Origin: a virus
Virus record (IMG/VR): IMGVR_UViG_3300031857_000301
Location: 1-50,066 of that record
Length of the DNA: 50,066 nt
Reading direction: 5' to 3' (one strand)
Below the pieces are notes generated by a model. It was not told where the DNA came from, ran no database searches, and was given only the letters and a program-made list of their open reading frames with translations. Shown in pieces: positions 27,930 to 36,132 of the stretch (positions are counted from its first letter, which is position 1; every line of letters begins with the position of its first letter). Position numbers and translations under genes: made by a program.

Positions 27930-29177
27930 ATGTCAGATCTACTAAAACAAGCAATTGCCGACGCTAAAGCCGTCCGCGCAACTGCACTATCAAATGCAAA
28001 AGCTGCTCTAGAAGAGCACTTTGCACCAAAACTACAAAGCATGCTATCTGAAAAACTAGCTGCTGAGATGGCAGAAGAAGAAGCTGCTGCTCCAGAAGCT
28101 GTTGCTGCTCCAGAAGCAACACCAGCCGATGCCGCAGTTGCTCCTGCTCCAGAAGCTGCTCCTGCTCCAGAAGCTGCTCCTGCTCCAGCAGCAGAAGCTC
28201 CAGTTGAAGAACCAGCACCTGCACTAGAAGAAGAAGAAATTGAAGAATATCAAACTCTAGGCTCAGGACATCCTGACCCAGTTGAGAAGAGTGCTGCATT
28301 GGAAGAAGTAAAGAAAGCATCTTCAAATTACAAGGCAAAAACCAAGGGACACAAGACCGAAGATCATGGTCAAGAAGTTGTTGACGCAACAAAGTTGTCA
28401 ACCGCAGGTGAACCAAAGGCAGCTGCCGACAGCCACAAAGCATCACCTGATTATACAAAGGTGACCGCTGGACACAAAACAGAAGATCCTCAAGGCGCTT
28501 CAAATGAAGTTGTCAAATTGGAAGAATCCGATGAAATTACAGAAGAATCATTGGATGAAATCCTAAAGGAACTTGAAAATTCAGTCAATGAAGTTGGTGG
28601 TATGGAAGAAATGGCCGCTCCTATGGAAGCAGCCGCTCCAGAAGCCAAAGAAGAAGTTGACGAAGTAATCAACCTAGATGAACTTCTATCCGAAGAAAAG
28701 GAAGAAGGCAAAAAGGAAGAAAAAGAAGAAGACGAAAAGGAAGAAGCCAACGAGTCCATCGTCAAAGAAAATCTTTCGTTGAAGAAGGAAATTGAAGAAT
28801 ACCGTAGCGGAATTGAATTTCTACGGAACCAGATCAATGAAATTAACCTGCTCAATGCCAAGTTGCTCTACACGAACAAGCTGTTCAAGGGAGCTAACCT
28901 AAGCAATGAACAGAAACTGAAAGTAATCGAATCATTTGACCTCACAAAGTCCGTTCGTGAAGCCAAACTCGTTTATGCTACACTAGCAGAATCCATCAAT
29001 AGCGGTGCTAAGAAAGTTGAAACTCCTGTAAAGAAGTCTTCAACCGTCAAAAACATCACCGAGGGATTGGCCAGTAAGCCAGTTGCATCGACAAAACCAA
29101 CAACAGCCGCTGTTCTTACAGAAGGTGCCGACATGGCAAACCGCTTTAAGAAATTGGCCGGTATTCGTAGCAAGTAA
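27930..29177 (+). CDS. gp22: Prohead core scaffold protein (T4 gp22-like)
   Basis: The major internal scaffold around which the capsid assembles and which the prohead protease then degrades. The 415-residue product has an N-terminal helix, an Ala/Pro/Glu-rich disordered region (about 50-105, with repeated APAPEAAP units), a strongly acidic and basic charged region (about 195-285), and a C-terminal helical domain with LLYTNKLFKGANLS and LVYATLAESI segments that resemble gp22 of marine T4-like phages. Many (I/L)xE sites such as L-S-E are present, as expected for a protein cut into pieces. It directly precedes the capsid gene. Unlike most genes here it has a good Shine-Dalgarno sequence (AAAGGAT, 27914-27920). 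Confidence 0.85.
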   Translation: MSDLLKQAIADAKAVRATALSNAKAALEEHFAPKLQSMLSEKLAAEMAEEEAAAPEAVAAPEATPADAAVAPAPEAAPAPEAAPAPAAEAPVEEPAPALEEEEIEEYQTLGSGHPDPVEKSAALEEVKKASSNYKAKTKGHKTEDHGQEVVDATKLSTAGEPKAAADSHKASPDYTKVTAGHKTEDPQGASNEVVKLEESDEITEESLDEILKELENSVNEVGGMEEMAAPMEAAAPEAKEEVDEVINLDELLSEEKEEGKKEEKEEDEKEEANESIVKENLSLKKEIEEYRSGIEFLRNQINEINLLNAKLLYTNKLFKGANLSNEQKLKVIESFDLTKSVREAKLVYATLAESINSGAKKVETPVKKSSTVKNITEGLASKPVASTKPTTAAVLTEGADMANRFKKLAGIRSK

Positions 29178-29197
29178 AAATCAACAATCAACCTTAA

Positions 29198-29204
29198 CAA
29201 GGAA
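29198..29204 (+). promoter_or_regulatory. Shine-Dalgarno site of the major capsid gene
   Basis: CAAGGAA-type sequence 5-12 nt before the ATG at 29210, supporting the chosen start and high translation. Confidence 0.65.
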
Positions 29205-29209
29205 AAAAT

Positions 29210-30826
29210 ATGTCAGACATCAAATCACTACTAACTGAGACAACCAATCCAATGGTTAAGCTCATGAGCGAAACCCGTGGACTAGTGTCCAAATGGGAAA
29301 AGACTGGTCTTCTAGAAGGAATTAAGACCGACATGGAAAAATCACACATGTCGATTCTTTTGGAAAACCAAGCAAAGCAACTAATCGACGAAGCTACCCG
29401 CACTGGTACTTCAGCTAACTCCGAACAATGGGCAGGCGTTGCTCTTCCATTGGTTCGCCGTGTTTTCGCTGAAATCGCCGCTAAGGAATTCGTCAGCGTT
29501 CAGCCAATGAACCTACCATCAGGTCTAGTATTCTATCTAGACTTCAAGTATGGTACCAACCAAGCTGGAAAACCAGCATTCGTAAACCAAAGCTTGTTCG
29601 GTGGAACAGGAACAAAGTTGGGTTCAACCGACAGCGCAGTCAATGGTCTATATGGCCAAGGCCGCTTCGGTTACACCATCAATGACGTTTCTGGAAGCTC
29701 AAACTTCACAGGAACAGCCACAACTGGTTCATGGTTGGATGCAAAGTTCGTTCCAGAACTATCATCATCAATCGTTGCTACCGAAATCATCAAGATCACC
29801 GTTGACATGGATCCAGACACATATGGAACCGATCTAAATGGTGCTCGCGCATTCACGATCTCTGGATCTGGAATCGTTGATTTCTACCCAGCATTCACAA
29901 GCGTTTCTGGAAACAATGTTTCGTTCATCGTTTCTGGTTCCGCAATTGGTGCATCCCCATCCGTAAAGATCGTTTATCACAAGCAACCAGCACCAACAAG
30001 CCGTGGCGACTTCGAAGATCTCGGCGCAGGATTGCCAAATCAAACAGGTGTTGCCAATGACGTTGGAATTCCAGAAGTCAACCTAGAGTTGAAGTCCGAA
30101 GCCATCGTTGCAAAGACACGCAAGTTGAAAGCCGTCTGGACACCAGAATTGGCTCAAGACTTGAACGCATATCACTCAATCGACGCAGAAGCAGAATTGA
30201 CTGCTCTATTGAGCGAATACGTTTCGATGGAAATCGACCTAGAAATCCTCGACATGTTGGTAACAGCCGCTCCAACAGCAACAACCGAATACTGGTCAGC
30301 ACGTATCGGTGACGAATATGACACAACACAAAACAAGTTCGTCGCAACTGCTGCTAACCGTACAGCATACGTAAAGAGCACATGGTTCCAAACATTGGGC
30401 AACAAGATCCAAAAGGTCTCCAACAAGATCCACCAGTTGACACTACGTGGTGGAGCAAACTTCCTAGTTTGCAGCCCAGACGTTGCAACCATCATCGAAT
30501 CCATCCCTGGCTTCACAACCAACACAGATGGTGACCAAGCAAAGTTCGCAATGGGCGTTGCCAAGGTCGGTGCTCTAAGCAACCGTTGGACAGTATACAA
30601 GAACCCATACATGACCGACAACGTCATGTTGGTTGGTTTCCGTGGAAGCAACTTCCTAGAAACCGGCGCTGTATACGCTCCATACATCCCACTGATCCAA
30701 ACACCATTGGTGTACGATCCAGTGAACTTCACACCACGCCGTGGTGTGATGACACGTTATGCAAAGAAGATGATCCGCCCAGAATTCTACGGCAAGATCG
30801 TCATCGGTGCATTGAACGAAGTCTAA
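29210..30826 (+). CDS. gp23: Major capsid protein (T4 gp23-like)
   Basis: Forms the hexamers of the head shell. The 538-residue protein (T4 gp23: 521) has the family pattern throughout: an N-terminal helical propeptide, EQWAGVALPLVRRVF (72-86), FYLDFKYG (about 107-114), a central TRKLKAVWTPELAQDL region (about 302-317) and a C-terminal FTPRRGVMTRYAKKM stretch. By the gp21 rule the propeptide could be removed after E61 (I-D-E, 59-61), comparable with cleavage near residue 65 in T4; L-L-E at 50-52 is an alternative. Codons end in C more often than in neighbouring genes, and an AAGGAA Shine-Dalgarno sequence lies just upstream, both consistent with very high expression. An intrinsic terminator follows. 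Confidence 0.96.
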   Translation: MSDIKSLLTETTNPMVKLMSETRGLVSKWEKTGLLEGIKTDMEKSHMSILLENQAKQLIDEATRTGTSANSEQWAGVALPLVRRVFAEIAAKEFVSVQPMNLPSGLVFYLDFKYGTNQAGKPAFVNQSLFGGTGTKLGSTDSAVNGLYGQGRFGYTINDVSGSSNFTGTATTGSWLDAKFVPELSSSIVATEIIKITVDMDPDTYGTDLNGARAFTISGSGIVDFYPAFTSVSGNNVSFIVSGSAIGASPSVKIVYHKQPAPTSRGDFEDLGAGLPNQTGVANDVGIPEVNLELKSEAIVAKTRKLKAVWTPELAQDLNAYHSIDAEAELTALLSEYVSMEIDLEILDMLVTAAPTATTEYWSARIGDEYDTTQNKFVATAANRTAYVKSTWFQTLGNKIQKVSNKIHQLTLRGGANFLVCSPDVATIIESIPGFTTNTDGDQAKFAMGVAKVGALSNRWTVYKNPYMTDNVMLVGFRGSNFLETGAVYAPYIPLIQTPLVYDPVNFTPRRGVMTRYAKKMIRPEFYGKIVIGALNEV

Positions 30827-30854
30827 TTCTTAATAGAGTTAAACTCCTAAACAA

Positions 30855-30886
30855 AAAGACCCGCAGAAATGCGGGTCTTTTTTATT
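30855..30886 (+). terminator. Intrinsic terminator after the major capsid gene
   Basis: A perfect 10-bp stem, AAAGACCCGC with GCGGGTCTTT, around a 6-base AGAAAT loop, continuing into a run of T. It lies 28 nt after the capsid stop codon and is the clearest rho-independent terminator in the window. Confidence 0.92.
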
Positions 30887-30920
30887 GTATATATCATATG
30901 TATTTTTCGTACAAAATATT

Positions 30921-31712
30921 ATGAAGAAACTAAAATATTTATTGTTAAGTTTGTTAACATTGGTATCCATTTTGGTCGCCAATCCTATTGATGACAAGGC
31001 ATCAAAATTTGTTTTAAATGGTGCGCCAATTAGCAAAATTACAAAAGATAATCAATATTTGATCAAAAAAGTATATGCTATTCATTACAGATATGACAAG
31101 AAAACAGCAGAGTATGTAGTAGAGCGTCCTACAAAAGAAGATATACTTGGTGGAGCAAAAAGGCAGGATGATTTCAGACCAGATCCAGAAATACCAGAAA
31201 AGCATCAGTCAAAATTAAGCGACTATGCTGGTAATCCATATGATCGTGGTCATATGGTTCCTGCTGGAAATTCAACAAAGAATGCGGACACAATGAGTGA
31301 AAGCTTTTTTCTTTCAAACATGGTACCACAAGTTCCAAATCATAATCGCGGAATATGGAAGCAATTGGAAACATGTGTAAGAAATTGGGTGGTTGATGAG
31401 GGTAAGGATTTATATGTTATTAGTGGTACAGCATATAATCCAGATCATAAAACAATTGGTGAAAACAAAGTTGGGGTACCAGATTATCTTTGGAAAATTG
31501 TGATTGACGCAAAAACAAATACTTCTATATCATTTTTGTTTCCAAATACTTCATTACCTGTTGAAGATTTACCAAAGTATATTGTTAGTATTTCAGAAAT
31601 AGAAACAAAAACAGGAATTGATTTTAATCCAAAAATGCCATCAAAGCAGCAAAAGGAATTTGAAGCCAGTAAAGCGGATCAAAAGAATTGGACTGGGCTG
31701 ATCAAGAAATAA
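30921..31712 (+). CDS. Signal-peptide-bearing DNA/RNA non-specific endonuclease (NucA/EndoG family)
   Basis: A 263-residue beta-beta-alpha-metal nuclease that cleaves DNA and RNA. The ATG at 30921 is chosen over an in-frame ATG at 30885 because it exposes a clear signal peptide: Lys-rich start, then a hydrophobic core (about residues 6-19) and an Ala-Asn-Pro boundary near 20-22. The catalytic DRGHMVPAG motif is at 108-116 (general base H111), and the metal-ligand region PNHNRGIWKQLE is at 139-150 (N142). Export would place the enzyme in the periplasm or outside the cell, where it could destroy DNA without harming phage replication. It sits between the capsid terminator and a lysozyme-like gene on the other strand, with its own promoter-like region. 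Confidence 0.9.
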   Translation: MKKLKYLLLSLLTLVSILVANPIDDKASKFVLNGAPISKITKDNQYLIKKVYAIHYRYDKKTAEYVVERPTKEDILGGAKRQDDFRPDPEIPEKHQSKLSDYAGNPYDRGHMVPAGNSTKNADTMSESFFLSNMVPQVPNHNRGIWKQLETCVRNWVVDEGKDLYVISGTAYNPDHKTIGENKVGVPDYLWKIVIDAKTNTSISFLFPNTSLPVEDLPKYIVSISEIETKTGIDFNPKMPSKQQKEFEASKADQKNWTGLIKK

Positions 31713-31717
31713 AAATA

Positions 31718-32392
31718 TCAGCCACCTGATTTAAACACAGAAGCATTCCAATTCATTCTTTTCTTAACACCCTGATTGGTTGTTGTCTTATATTCTTTAT
31801 GGTTTAAATATTCCTTGGCTGCGTCTTGGAATTTATATTGGTCCAATAGCTTCATTGTTTCTGGACCAAGATCTCCTTTTTTTCCAAACCCTCTGAATCC
31901 CGCATTTATAATTGCGATTTTGATTGTAAGAGGAAATGTATCAAATTTCTTCATGAGTCTTTTGGCAGTATCAATTGTTCTATTAATGTCTTTGTTCAAC
32001 AATTTAATAGCTTCATCATCAGTAAGTCCTTTACTGAAATCTTCGCCTTGTTGTATTTTGTGACCATATGCAATAGTATCACTGCCACCTTCTAAACTTT
32101 TATGCGGAAACCATTTTTTCAATTGCTTGTTATATCCACCTCTTGGATTATCTTTGCTGTTTTCAAATTTCATGATTACGTTGGCCGCTTTTGATGCAAC
32201 ATCTTCTACCTTGGCCGTACCACTAAAATCAATATCGGGCTGCGTATAAGGCTTTCCAGCGGCACTTGACGCTGGTTGTGCATATGCGTGTTGCGCAGGA
32301 GGCATCACAAACTTTACTGGTGGTAAATCTGCCACAGGAGCTTCAATCAATTTTTGTTCTTTTAGTAAATCTTTTAGTTTGATGATACTCAT
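31718..32392 (-). CDS. Lysozyme-like muramidase with putative capsid-targeting N-terminus
   Basis: The only convincing minus-strand gene, 224 residues. Residues about 60-224 look like a GH24/T4-lysozyme-type muramidase: putative catalytic Glu in MKFENSKDN (E77), then GGSDTIAYGHKI (102-113) corresponding to the family's T-x-GYGH strand, a helix of the LTDDEAIKLL type (123-132), and a terminal GVKKRMNWNASVF (208-220) like the usual G..RR..E end. The first 19 residues, MSIIKLKDLLKEQKLIEAP, match the head-cluster N-termini, with L-K-E at 10-12 and L-I-E at 15-17, followed by a Pro/Ala/Gln linker. This suggests an internal or virion-associated lysozyme rather than a plain endolysin. It has its own CATATTTATA element on the minus strand. 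Confidence 0.8.
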   Translation of the reverse strand: MSIIKLKDLLKEQKLIEAPVADLPPVKFVMPPAQHAYAQPASSAAGKPYTQPDIDFSGTAKVEDVASKAANVIMKFENSKDNPRGGYNKQLKKWFPHKSLEGGSDTIAYGHKIQQGEDFSKGLTDDEAIKLLNKDINRTIDTAKRLMKKFDTFPLTIKIAIINAGFRGFGKKGDLGPETMKLLDQYKFQDAAKEYLNHKEYKTTTNQGVKKRMNWNASVFKSGG

Positions 32393-32398
32393 ATATAT

Positions 32399-32408
32399 TA
32401 TAAATATG
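32399..32408 (-). promoter_or_regulatory. Putative late-promoter-like AT element of the lysozyme gene
   Basis: Read on the minus strand the sequence is CATATTTATA, 6 nt before the minus-strand ATG at 32392. Same decamer and orientation relative to its gene as the + strand copies. Confidence 0.45.
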
Positions 32409-32468
32409 AAGATGACCGAGTATTATGTCTCGCATAATAAATATTGCGATATAAACACGGACCATAAC

Positions 32469-32478
32469 CATATTTATA
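32469..32478 (+). promoter_or_regulatory. Putative late-promoter-like AT element of the neck operon
   Basis: CATATTTATA ends 4 nt before the ATG at 32483, divergent from the copy at 32399-32408. Confidence 0.45.
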
Positions 32479-32482
32479 TAAT

Positions 32483-33709
32483 ATGGCAGACACATCGATA
32501 AATTACACCGTAGATCAGGATCGCGTGAGATGGCCGGGGTCTGGTTCCGCAATCACACCCGGAAGCGGCTCAACTCCTTTTGGATTTTACGATGGTGATG
32601 CAGTTTTTCAGTTGGACGCGCCGAATGCAGCAAAATGGGCGGCAACAAGATTGGGCTATCCAATCACCGACATTGAAATGATTGACAAAAATTTTTATGC
32701 ATGTTTTGAAGAAGCATGTTTTGAATATAGCGCACAAGTAAATCAGTTTAATATTCGCAACAACATGGGTGTGTTGCAAGGAAGTTCAGCCAATGTTAAT
32801 TTGACCCAAACAAATGTTGCAGCAAGTGGACTGCCACAATTGATCAGATTGGCTGAAGGATATGGAACAGAGTTTGGTGTTGGTGGAAAAGTAGATTGGA
32901 AAAAAGGATTTATACATGTTGAAGCAAAAAAGCAAACATATGATCTTCAGGCTTTGTGGGGAAATGTAAGTGAAAGTTTTGATCGTATTGAAATTCGCAG
33001 AATTTTTCATCAGATGCCACCCGCTGCTGCAAGAATTTATGATCCATTCAGCATGACTGGTATGAGCTATAGCAATGTATTGAATGAAATGGGATTTGCT
33101 GGGTATTCTCCTGCCACACAATTTTTGATGACGCCAATCTTTGAAGACTTGCTAAGAATGCAGGCAATTGAATTTAATGACCTTGTTAGAAAATCGGCAT
33201 GGAGTTTTGAATTGGTAAACAACAAATTGAAATTATTCCCAATTCCAACATATGATTTCACGATGTATTTTGAATATCTGCTTGTGAAAGATCGCGACAG
33301 TCAGGGCATATACAATTCTGGTTCATTCTATGTTTCTGGCAGCAACACTGTTGTTTCATCATCTGTGATTGGAGATTATAGCAATGTGCCTTACAACAAT
33401 ATTCCATACACCACCATAAACAGTGTAGGTAAACAATGGATAAGAAAATATTTCCTCGCGCTTTGTAAAGAAGTGCTTGGAAGCATTCGCCAAAAGTATC
33501 AAACCATTCCAATTCCCGGAGCAGAAGTCACACTTGATGGTGGAGAATTGCGTCAAGAAGCATCGTCTGAAAAAGAAGCATTGATTACTCAGCTAAGAGA
33601 AAATCTTGAAGCCACTGGCAGAAAAGCTCAAATGGAACTAAGAGAAGCCGAGGCGCAACAACTTCAAGCAACACTCCAAAAAGTTCCGATGGGAATTTAT
33701 ATTGGATGA
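32483..33709 (+). CDS. gp13: Neck protein, T4 gp13-like head completion protein
   Basis: A 408-residue virion protein that in T4 forms the neck under the portal and readies the head for tail joining. Recognition rests on the C-terminal half, where a WIRKYFLALCKEVLGSIRQKY-type helix leads into IPIPGAEVTLDGGEL (about 345-359) and a long Glu-rich helix (KEALITQLRENLE), the arrangement I know from gp13 of T4-like phages. The N-terminal half has a Gly/Ser-rich start and a compact beta region. It is divergent from the lysozyme gene, and CATATTTATA at 32469 ends 4 nt before the ATG. Its stop overlaps the following nuclease gene by 4 nt. Confidence 0.7.
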   Translation: MADTSINYTVDQDRVRWPGSGSAITPGSGSTPFGFYDGDAVFQLDAPNAAKWAATRLGYPITDIEMIDKNFYACFEEACFEYSAQVNQFNIRNNMGVLQGSSANVNLTQTNVAASGLPQLIRLAEGYGTEFGVGGKVDWKKGFIHVEAKKQTYDLQALWGNVSESFDRIEIRRIFHQMPPAAARIYDPFSMTGMSYSNVLNEMGFAGYSPATQFLMTPIFEDLLRMQAIEFNDLVRKSAWSFELVNNKLKLFPIPTYDFTMYFEYLLVKDRDSQGIYNSGSFYVSGSNTVVSSSVIGDYSNVPYNNIPYTTINSVGKQWIRKYFLALCKEVLGSIRQKYQTIPIPGAEVTLDGGELRQEASSEKEALITQLRENLEATGRKAQMELREAEAQQLQATLQKVPMGIYIG

Positions 33710-34113
33710 AACCTTTCTCGTTACTAGATCAAGTATTGTCCGAGAGTGAAAGAAAAAGAATGAAATTTGTCGGACTAAAAAGAACTCTCAAACCGAGAGG
33801 CAAGTTCACATCATTGGAAAGAAAATATTATCTCATGCTGAAGAACTTGGATGTCTATTATGTTCCGCAATATCCGATGGGAGGAAGATATTACGACGCA
33901 TATCTGCCAGATCAAAACATACTATTTGAATTTGATGGTTCATTTTGGCATCCAAAGAATGAAGATGATGCAAAATATGATTTTCAGAAAAAAGCATTTA
34001 AAGTTGATGAACTGAAAAACAAGATGGCTGAAAAGAAAGGAATGAAGATCATTCGCATTCGTGAAGATGAACCAATCACATTGGAACAGATGAAAAAATT
34101 GATCTTCTCATAA
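33706..34113 (+). CDS. PD-(D/E)XK endonuclease (Vsr/DUF559-like)
   Basis: A 135-residue nuclease domain of the restriction-endonuclease fold. Features: a conserved Ser-Leu-Glu helix (36-38), catalytic Asp in YDAYLP (D64), the ExD-type strand FEFDGSFWH (74-82) with E75 and D77, and a C-terminal KIIRIREDE strand (114-122). The FDGxxWH pattern is typical of Vsr-like and phage-borne homing-type nucleases. It overlaps the gp13-like gene by the ATGA junction and ends 3 nt before the propeller gene, so it is fully embedded in the neck operon. It could act as a free-standing homing endonuclease, a host-DNA nuclease or a recombination accessory; the sequence does not decide. Confidence 0.8.
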   Translation: MKPFSLLDQVLSESERKRMKFVGLKRTLKPRGKFTSLERKYYLMLKNLDVYYVPQYPMGGRYYDAYLPDQNILFEFDGSFWHPKNEDDAKYDFQKKAFKVDELKNKMAEKKGMKIIRIREDEPITLEQMKKLIFS

Positions 34114-34116
34114 GTT

Positions 34117-36093
34117 ATGCCAATCAAGTATATAAATAAAAATACAATTTCTACAACATCCACTTCACTTGGAAGTTTTGTTGGAAGGTCTGCGTCTGAA
34201 GCCAGCGGTTGGAGAGGTATTACATATGGAAATGGTTTATTTGTTGCAACGGCATATTCTTCAGGAACAAACAGAGTAATGACATCTCCAAATGGAATAA
34301 CTTGGACATCTAGGTCAGATGCTCTTAATCCTCAATATGGATCAGATAATTGGATTAGTGTTACATACGGAAACGGATTATTCGTGGCTGTTTCTAGTAC
34401 CTCTGGAGGATCGTCTGGAAAGGTAATGACATCTCCCGATGGAATAACTTGGACAACTAGAAATGCAAATCCTGTAGCCAATATTTGGTATAGTGTTACA
34501 TACGGAAACGGATTATTTGTGGCCGTTGCAGGTAGCGGAACAAACCGAGTAATGACTTCAACAGATGGAATAACTTGGACAGCAAGATCCGCTGCGGAAA
34601 ATAATACTTGGCGAGATGTTACATATGGAGGCGGATTATTTGTAGCCCTTGCACAAGACGGAACAAACCGAGTCATGACTTCAACAGACGGAATAACTTG
34701 GACAGCGAGATCTGCGGCTGAAGCCAATAGTTGGTCTGGTGCAGTATACGGAAACGGATTATTTGTGGCCGTTGCACAAGACGGAACAAACCGAGTCATG
34801 ACTTCAACAGACGGAATAACTTGGACAGCGAGATCTGCGGCTGAAGCCAATAGTTGGCAAAAAATATCATATGGAAATGGTATGTTTGTGGCAGTGGCCT
34901 CAGATGGAACAAATAGAATCATGTCCTCAACAGACGGAATAACTTGGACATCAAGGTCTGCGCCAGAACAAACTCAATGGGTAAATATAACGTATGCCAG
35001 TGGATCTTTTGTTGGAATTGCACAAAGCGGAACTAATAGAGTTATGACCGCAGATTTGACTACAAATGTACTTGTTTCCGGTGGAATGAAATTTATAAAC
35101 AGAAACAATAATACTTCTAATAGAAGAATGGGATTCATAATACCGCCCGGCCCTGTTGTTTATAGTCCAACTCAAAGAGCAATATTTGGGTATGGTGAAG
35201 CTGGAAGTTATCAATCAATCACGAATTTGGTAAGTAATACAGGAGTTCTTGCCAATGATGTTGCCGGTGTTGGTACTGCAAGAGCATATTTAGGTGCTGC
35301 TGGGTATGGAGGAGACAAAGCTATATTTGCGTATGGAGTCGTAGCCGGAACGACTAATATAAAAAACCTTGTCAGCAACACCGGCGTTGTGGCTGCTGAT
35401 TCGTCTGGAGTAGGAACATCTAGAAATAAGCTCGGTGCGGTAAGTTATGGAATAGATAAAGCGATATTTGGATATGGATCAACGGTTTACGGCACTCCTT
35501 CTTCCAGTGAAAGAGTATCAATGACAAATCTAGTTAGTAACACGGGAGTTGTGGCTACTGATACAACAGGTGTTGGTTCAAGTAGATACAACCTTGCTGC
35601 GACTGGCTATGGCGGTGATAAAGCTATGTTTGTATATGGTCAATTAGATGGTAACAACAACGGATTGTTAACAGTCAATCTTGTGAGCAACACTGGAGTT
35701 GTTGCGTCTGATACAAGCGCCGCCGCTGGCACTGCAAAGACACAAGGCGCGGGAGCAAATTACGGAGGAGATAAGGGTATAATTGGATTTGGAATATCCG
35801 GCGGCTCATATACGAGAGAAACCAATTTAGTTTCTAACACAGGAGTAATTGCATCGAACACCGCTAACTATTATGGTTACATAGGTGGGGTGAACGATGT
35901 TCTAGAAAGAGGTTGGTTGGCCGCTGCTGGATATGGTGGTGATAAAGCCATATTTGGATTTGGGGCATTGAATGCAAGTAGATATAGTTATACAAATCTT
36001 GTCAGTAATACAGGTGTGGTCGCGTCAAATACATATAATTCCAATCCAACTACAAGATATGGACTGGCCGCAGCAGGATACTCTTTAACATAA
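34117..36093 (+). CDS. Double beta-propeller-like virion or adhesin protein
   Basis: A 658-residue protein built of two repeat arrays. Residues about 28-325 hold seven copies of a roughly 41-residue unit with consensus W..VTYGNGLFVAVA, then GTNRVMTSTDGITWT; seven such units suggest a seven-bladed propeller. Residues about 350-658 hold six copies of a different unit (YGGDKAIFGYG, then NLVSNTGVVA, then GTSR). A short IPPGPVV linker separates them. Both units are Kelch/BNR-like in style and are found in environmental phage adhesins. Two adjacent first-type blades share an exact 84-base DNA repeat, implying recent duplication. Its place among neck genes is odd for a fibre, but a decoration protein or receptor-binding head or neck fibre is plausible. 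Confidence 0.75.
   Translation: MPIKYINKNTISTTSTSLGSFVGRSASEASGWRGITYGNGLFVATAYSSGTNRVMTSPNGITWTSRSDALNPQYGSDNWISVTYGNGLFVAVSSTSGGSSGKVMTSPDGITWTTRNANPVANIWYSVTYGNGLFVAVAGSGTNRVMTSTDGITWTARSAAENNTWRDVTYGGGLFVALAQDGTNRVMTSTDGITWTARSAAEANSWSGAVYGNGLFVAVAQDGTNRVMTSTDGITWTARSAAEANSWQKISYGNGMFVAVASDGTNRIMSSTDGITWTSRSAPEQTQWVNITYASGSFVGIAQSGTNRVMTADLTTNVLVSGGMKFINRNNNTSNRRMGFIIPPGPVVYSPTQRAIFGYGEAGSYQSITNLVSNTGVLANDVAGVGTARAYLGAAGYGGDKAIFAYGVVAGTTNIKNLVSNTGVVAADSSGVGTSRNKLGAVSYGIDKAIFGYGSTVYGTPSSSERVSMTNLVSNTGVVATDTTGVGSSRYNLAATGYGGDKAMFVYGQLDGNNNGLLTVNLVSNTGVVASDTSAAAGTAKTQGAGANYGGDKGIIGFGISGGSYTRETNLVSNTGVIASNTANYYGYIGGVNDVLERGWLAAAGYGGDKAIFGFGALNASRYSYTNLVSNTGVVASNTYNSNPTTRYGLAAAGYSLT
34207..35060 (+). 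repeat. Seven-copy propeller repeat array
   Basis: Seven units of about 41 residues, each with YGNGLFVAVA and GITWT landmarks. Within it an exact 84-base repeat occurs at 34651-34734 and 34774-34857, one 123-base blade apart. Confidence 0.85.
35167..36090 (+). repeat. Six-copy DKAIFGYG/NLVSNTGVV repeat array
   Basis: Six units of about 45-57 residues, each with an aromatic-Gly strand (AIFGYG or variant), NLVSNTGVV and a GGDK end. Distinct in sequence from the array before it. Confidence 0.85.
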
Positions 36094-36132
36094 ACAATTT
36101 TCAGATAAACAACAACAGTTATATAAAATATT

